Positions 5,854 to 7,745 of a stretch of 7,745 nt of DNA are shown in pieces (within the stretch, counting starts at the first letter, position 1; the number at the start of each line of letters is the position of its first letter). Below the pieces are notes generated by a model. The model saw only the letters and a list, made by a program, of their open reading frames with translations, was not told the origin of the DNA and made no database searches. Made by a program: the position numbers and the translations under genes. This stretch comes from CAZYVA01 sp964650695 (GTDB lineage: Bacteria; Bacillota; Clostridia; Lachnospirales; Lachnospiraceae): positions 1 through 7,745 of the forward strand of contig CAZYVA010000086.1 of NCBI GenBank assembly GCA_964650695.1, read 5' to 3'.

Positions 5854-7539
5854 CCGCGGATCCTTGCATGTCTTGGCGTTCCCGATATCGTCGATCTTAT
5901 TGACCGCCACGATCAACGCCTCGATGGAGGCGCGGATAATGTCCGCGTCGATCCCCACGCCCCAGAATGTCTTTTGGCTGCAGTTGATCCCTACGTAAGC
6001 GACCGCCTTGGAGGAAGAACCCCTGGTCAGGGAATGCTCCTCGTAAAAGGTCAGCTCGTAGCTGATGTTGAAATACTGTTTGATGGCATTGCTCACCGCA
6101 TCCAGCCGTCCGTTCCCAATCGCGGTGATCACACGGCTCTCCCCCTCCTGGTTGATGGTCGCTTCCGCCGTGATGCCGTCAACCTGCTTGAAATGGCACT
6201 CGTCAATCGAAAATATCGGCTTTGTGTTGACATAGTTATCTGTGAAAATCTGGTATACCCACTCCGGGCTTAATTCCTTGTGCGCTTTATCCGACACATC
6301 TTTCACCAGATACCCGACTTCCTCCCGCATCTTCAGCGGAAGGTTGATGCCAAAACCCTGTTTGAGGATATAGCTCACGCCGCCTTTCCCCGACTGGCTA
6401 TTGATACGGATCACGTCGGAATCGTATTTGCGCCCGACATCCTGCGGGTCGATCGGAAGGTACGGCACGGTCCACGCGTGGAGCTTTTTCTCCTCCCGCC
6501 ACGCCATCCCTTTCGCGATCGCGTCCTGGTGGGAGCCGGAGAACGCGGTAAATACCAGGTCGCCGCCGTAAGGCTGGCGGGGGCTTACTTCCATCCGGGT
6601 CAGCCTTTCATAGGTATCGCGGATCTTTTGCATATTGGAAAAATCCAGCTTCGGGTCTACCCCATGGGAAAACAGGTTCATCCCCATCGTCACGATATCC
6701 ACATTCCCGGTGCGCTCCCCGTTGCCAAACAACGTCCCTTCGATCCGCTCTGCCCCGGCCAGCACGCCAAGCTCCGCCGTCGCGACGCCGGTCCCCCGGT
6801 CGTTGTGCGGGTGCAGGCAGAGGATCACGCCGTCCCGGTATTTCAGATGCTTGTGCACGTATTCCAACTGGGTCGCGAAAACATGCGGCATCGCGTTCTC
6901 CACCGTTGTCGGGATATTGATGATGGCCTTTTTCCCTTTGTCCGGCCGCCACACATCCAGGACCGCGTTGCACACTTCCACCGCGTACTCCACCTCTGTC
7001 CCCGGAAAGCTTTCCGGGCTGTACTGGAACGTAAAGTTCCCATCCGTCTCATTGGCCAGCTCCAAAAGCAGCTTTGCCCCGTCCACGGCGATTTTTTTAA
7101 TCTCTTCTTTGCCTTTCTTAAATACCTGCTCCCGCTGCGCCACGGATGTCGAATTGTAAAGATGGACAACCGCATGCGGCGCACCCTTGACCGCTTCAAA
7201 AGTCTTTTTGATGATATGCTCCCTTGCCTGCGTCAGCACCTGCACAGTCACGTCGTCCGGGATCATATCCTTTTCGATCAGCGTCCGCATAAACTGGTAC
7301 TCCGTCTCGGAAGCCGCCGGGAACCCGACTTCGATCTCTTTAAAACCGATATCCACAAGGAGCTGGAAAAATTCCAGCTTTTCGTCCAGGCTCATCGGCT
7401 CGATCAATGCCTGGTTCCCATCCCGCAGGTCCACGCTGCACCAGATCGGCGGCTCGGTAATCTCCTGCTTCTTTACCCAGTCGTAGGTCGCTTCCGGCGG
7501 CATAAAATAAGAAAGCCCATATTTATCATAGTTTTTCAT
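5548..7539 (-). CDS. leuA: 2-isopropylmalate synthase fused to a C-terminal AraC-type DNA-binding domain
   Basis: LeuA condenses acetyl-CoA with 2-ketoisovalerate, the committed and leucine-inhibited step of leucine synthesis. The protein has 663 residues; long-type (mycobacterial-like) LeuA is usually about 550-640 without a DNA-binding domain. The catalytic barrel carries SVDLRDGNQAL (35-45, metal-binding Asp37 and catalytic Arg39), HPHNDRGTG (243-251, metal ligands His243 and His245) and GNGERTGNVD (272-281). PYGGDLVFTAFSGSHQDAI (323-341) is also typical of this type. Residues about 450-550 match the leucine-responsive regulatory domain (GITAEATI, GNGRLDAVSNAI). Residues about 563-663 form a complete AraC/XylS double helix-turn-helix: HTH1 about 578-605 (LDDLSEKFFLSKPYISKYIK) and HTH2 about 628-659 (ISLSVGYQNVEHFNRLFKK, TPMQFR). 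The frame is continuous, with AAGGGG 9 nt before the ATG. The HTH part is far more AT-rich than the rest. It is first in the operon and overlaps the phosphoesterase start by 4 bp. Regulation of its own operon is inferred. Confidence 0.95.
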   Translation of the reverse strand: MKNYDKYGLSYFMPPEATYDWVKKQEITEPPIWCSVDLRDGNQALIEPMSLDEKLEFFQLLVDIGFKEIEVGFPAASETEYQFMRTLIEKDMIPDDVTVQVLTQAREHIIKKTFEAVKGAPHAVVHLYNSTSVAQREQVFKKGKEEIKKIAVDGAKLLLELANETDGNFTFQYSPESFPGTEVEYAVEVCNAVLDVWRPDKGKKAIINIPTTVENAMPHVFATQLEYVHKHLKYRDGVILCLHPHNDRGTGVATAELGVLAGAERIEGTLFGNGERTGNVDIVTMGMNLFSHGVDPKLDFSNMQKIRDTYERLTRMEVSPRQPYGGDLVFTAFSGSHQDAIAKGMAWREEKKLHAWTVPYLPIDPQDVGRKYDSDVIRINSQSGKGGVSYILKQGFGINLPLKMREEVGYLVKDVSDKAHKELSPEWVYQIFTDNYVNTKPIFSIDECHFKQVDGITAEATINQEGESRVITAIGNGRLDAVSNAIKQYFNISYELTFYEEHSLTRGSSSKAVAYVGINCSQKTFWGVGIDADIIRASIEALIVAVNKIDDIGNAKTCKDPRMIEMMNFIQANYIDITLDDLSEKFFLSKPYISKYIKEKSGMTFGELVKKIRMKKAKALLKSSNMTVENISLSVGYQNVEHFNRLFKKIYHMTPMQFRNQKL

Positions 7540-7565
7540 ATCCCGTTACCCCTTTTGTTAATATT

Positions 7566-7582
7566 CATCAATAGAATTGATG
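7566..7582. promoter_or_regulatory. perfect 7-bp inverted repeat in the leuA leader
   Basis: CATCAAT, spacer AGA, ATTGATG: a perfect 17-bp hyphenated palindrome 27 bp upstream of the leuA start codon, just downstream of the predicted transcription start. It could be an operator for a repressor or a small RNA hairpin in the leader. No terminator T run follows it. Confidence 0.5.
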
Positions 7583-7592
7583 TTTTGTGCTT

Positions 7593-7605
7593 TGTTATGA
7601 TAACA
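7593..7605 (-). promoter_or_regulatory. extended -10 promoter overlapped by a palindrome, upstream of leuA
   Basis: On the minus strand TGTTATCAT (7605-7597) fits an extended -10 (TGn then TATCAT, one mismatch to TATAAT). The -35 region is poor, which is tolerated by extended -10 promoters. The same bases form the perfect palindrome TGTTAT-C-ATAACA (7593-7605), whose centre lies 25 bp from that of the 7566-7582 palindrome. A protein bound here would block RNA polymerase. The sequence upstream, about 7606-7665, is strongly AT-rich. Confidence 0.5.
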
Positions 7606-7745
7606 TAGACGGACGAAGTTGGATAGTGTTATTTTTAATCAGTTTTATTGATATATTTTAATCTCCCATTGACGCTTGCTGTCCTTACAGCCCCTCCGCG
7701 CCATAGATCCTGTCTTTGACAGCCAGAAGGAGAAAAAATCGCCGC
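7606..7745. other. non-coding region upstream of leuA, with a possible tail of an upstream gene
   Basis: No complete gene is visible. On the minus strand one frame from the window edge reads RRFFLLLAVKDRIYGAEGL and then stops at 7687-7685. It could be the C-terminus of a gene upstream of leuA but is too short to identify. Two small perfect hairpins are present: CTGTC-TTT-GACAG (7710-7722) and GCTGT-CCTT-ACAGC (7678-7691). Neither is followed by a T run on either strand, so they are not standard terminators. No T-box consensus (AGGGTGG..ACCGCG) is visible in this stretch. Confidence 0.3.

Noticed and set aside
5548..5860. LeuA-HTH fusion as an assembly or frameshift artefact
   Set aside because: The frame is continuous without ambiguous bases, the junction carries a natural linker, and the HTH stop codon is part of a clean ATGA overlap with the next intact gene.
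6280..7608. A long plus-strand ORF (442 codons) opposite leuA, and similar long plus-strand frames opposite ilvB (159-1232) and the phosphoesterase (4484-5335)
   Set aside because: They lie antisense to genes with unmistakable family motifs, show no recognisable domains, and are expected from the GC-rich codon bias of the real genes.
7540..7745. T-box riboswitch or classical attenuator upstream of leuA
   Set aside because: There is no T-box sequence, no terminator hairpin with a T run, and no leader peptide rich in leucine codons in the leader as far as it is visible.

Overview
The window looks like a GC-rich member of the Lachnospiraceae (Clostridium cluster XIVa type, a gut anaerobe). I judge this from the style of the protein sequences, the leuB-ilvD-ilvB gene order and a dihydroxyacid dehydratase whose cysteine pattern fits an oxygen-labile cluster. 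This assignment is inference and no database was searched. Every convincing gene reads on the minus strand, so transcription runs from the right end of the window to the left.

In the direction of transcription the layout is as follows. (1) 7540-7745 is a non-coding, AT-rich leader and promoter zone with two perfect inverted repeats next to an extended -10 element, and possibly the last codons of an upstream gene. (2) 5548-7539 encodes a long-type 2-isopropylmalate synthase (LeuA) with a complete AraC-type double helix-turn-helix domain fused to its C-terminus. (3) 4682-5551 encodes a membrane-anchored metallophosphoesterase whose ATG overlaps the leuA stop codon. (4) 4578-4681 is a gap with a very good sigma-A-type promoter. 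(5) 3495-4577 is leuB. (6) 3351-3494 is a structured gap with a terminator-like hairpin, a second nested hairpin and a 40-codon small ORF. (7) 1680-3350 is ilvD. (8) 1338-1679 is filled by a tandem 111-bp hairpin-forming repeat interrupted by a 100-N assembly gap. (9) 1-1337 is the first 445 codons of ilvB, cut off by the window edge.

The biosynthetic genes form one branched-chain amino acid pathway. IlvB makes acetolactate or acetohydroxybutyrate and IlvD makes the 2-keto acids. LeuA condenses ketoisovalerate with acetyl-CoA at the leucine branch point, and LeuB performs the oxidative step of that branch. The ketol-acid reductoisomerase (ilvC), the isomerase (leuC, leuD) and the small AHAS subunit (ilvN) are not in the window.

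The most interesting object is the LeuA-AraC fusion. It joins the committed, normally leucine-inhibited enzyme of a pathway to a DNA-binding domain, and it heads its own operon behind palindromic sequence that could be its operator. This suggests a one-protein sensor, enzyme and regulator. The HTH part is much more AT-rich than the enzyme part and has its own possible internal ribosome binding site and start codon. Secondary points are the phosphoesterase coupled to leuA, the repeat array between ilvD and ilvB, and the possible terminator/antiterminator pair between leuB and ilvD.
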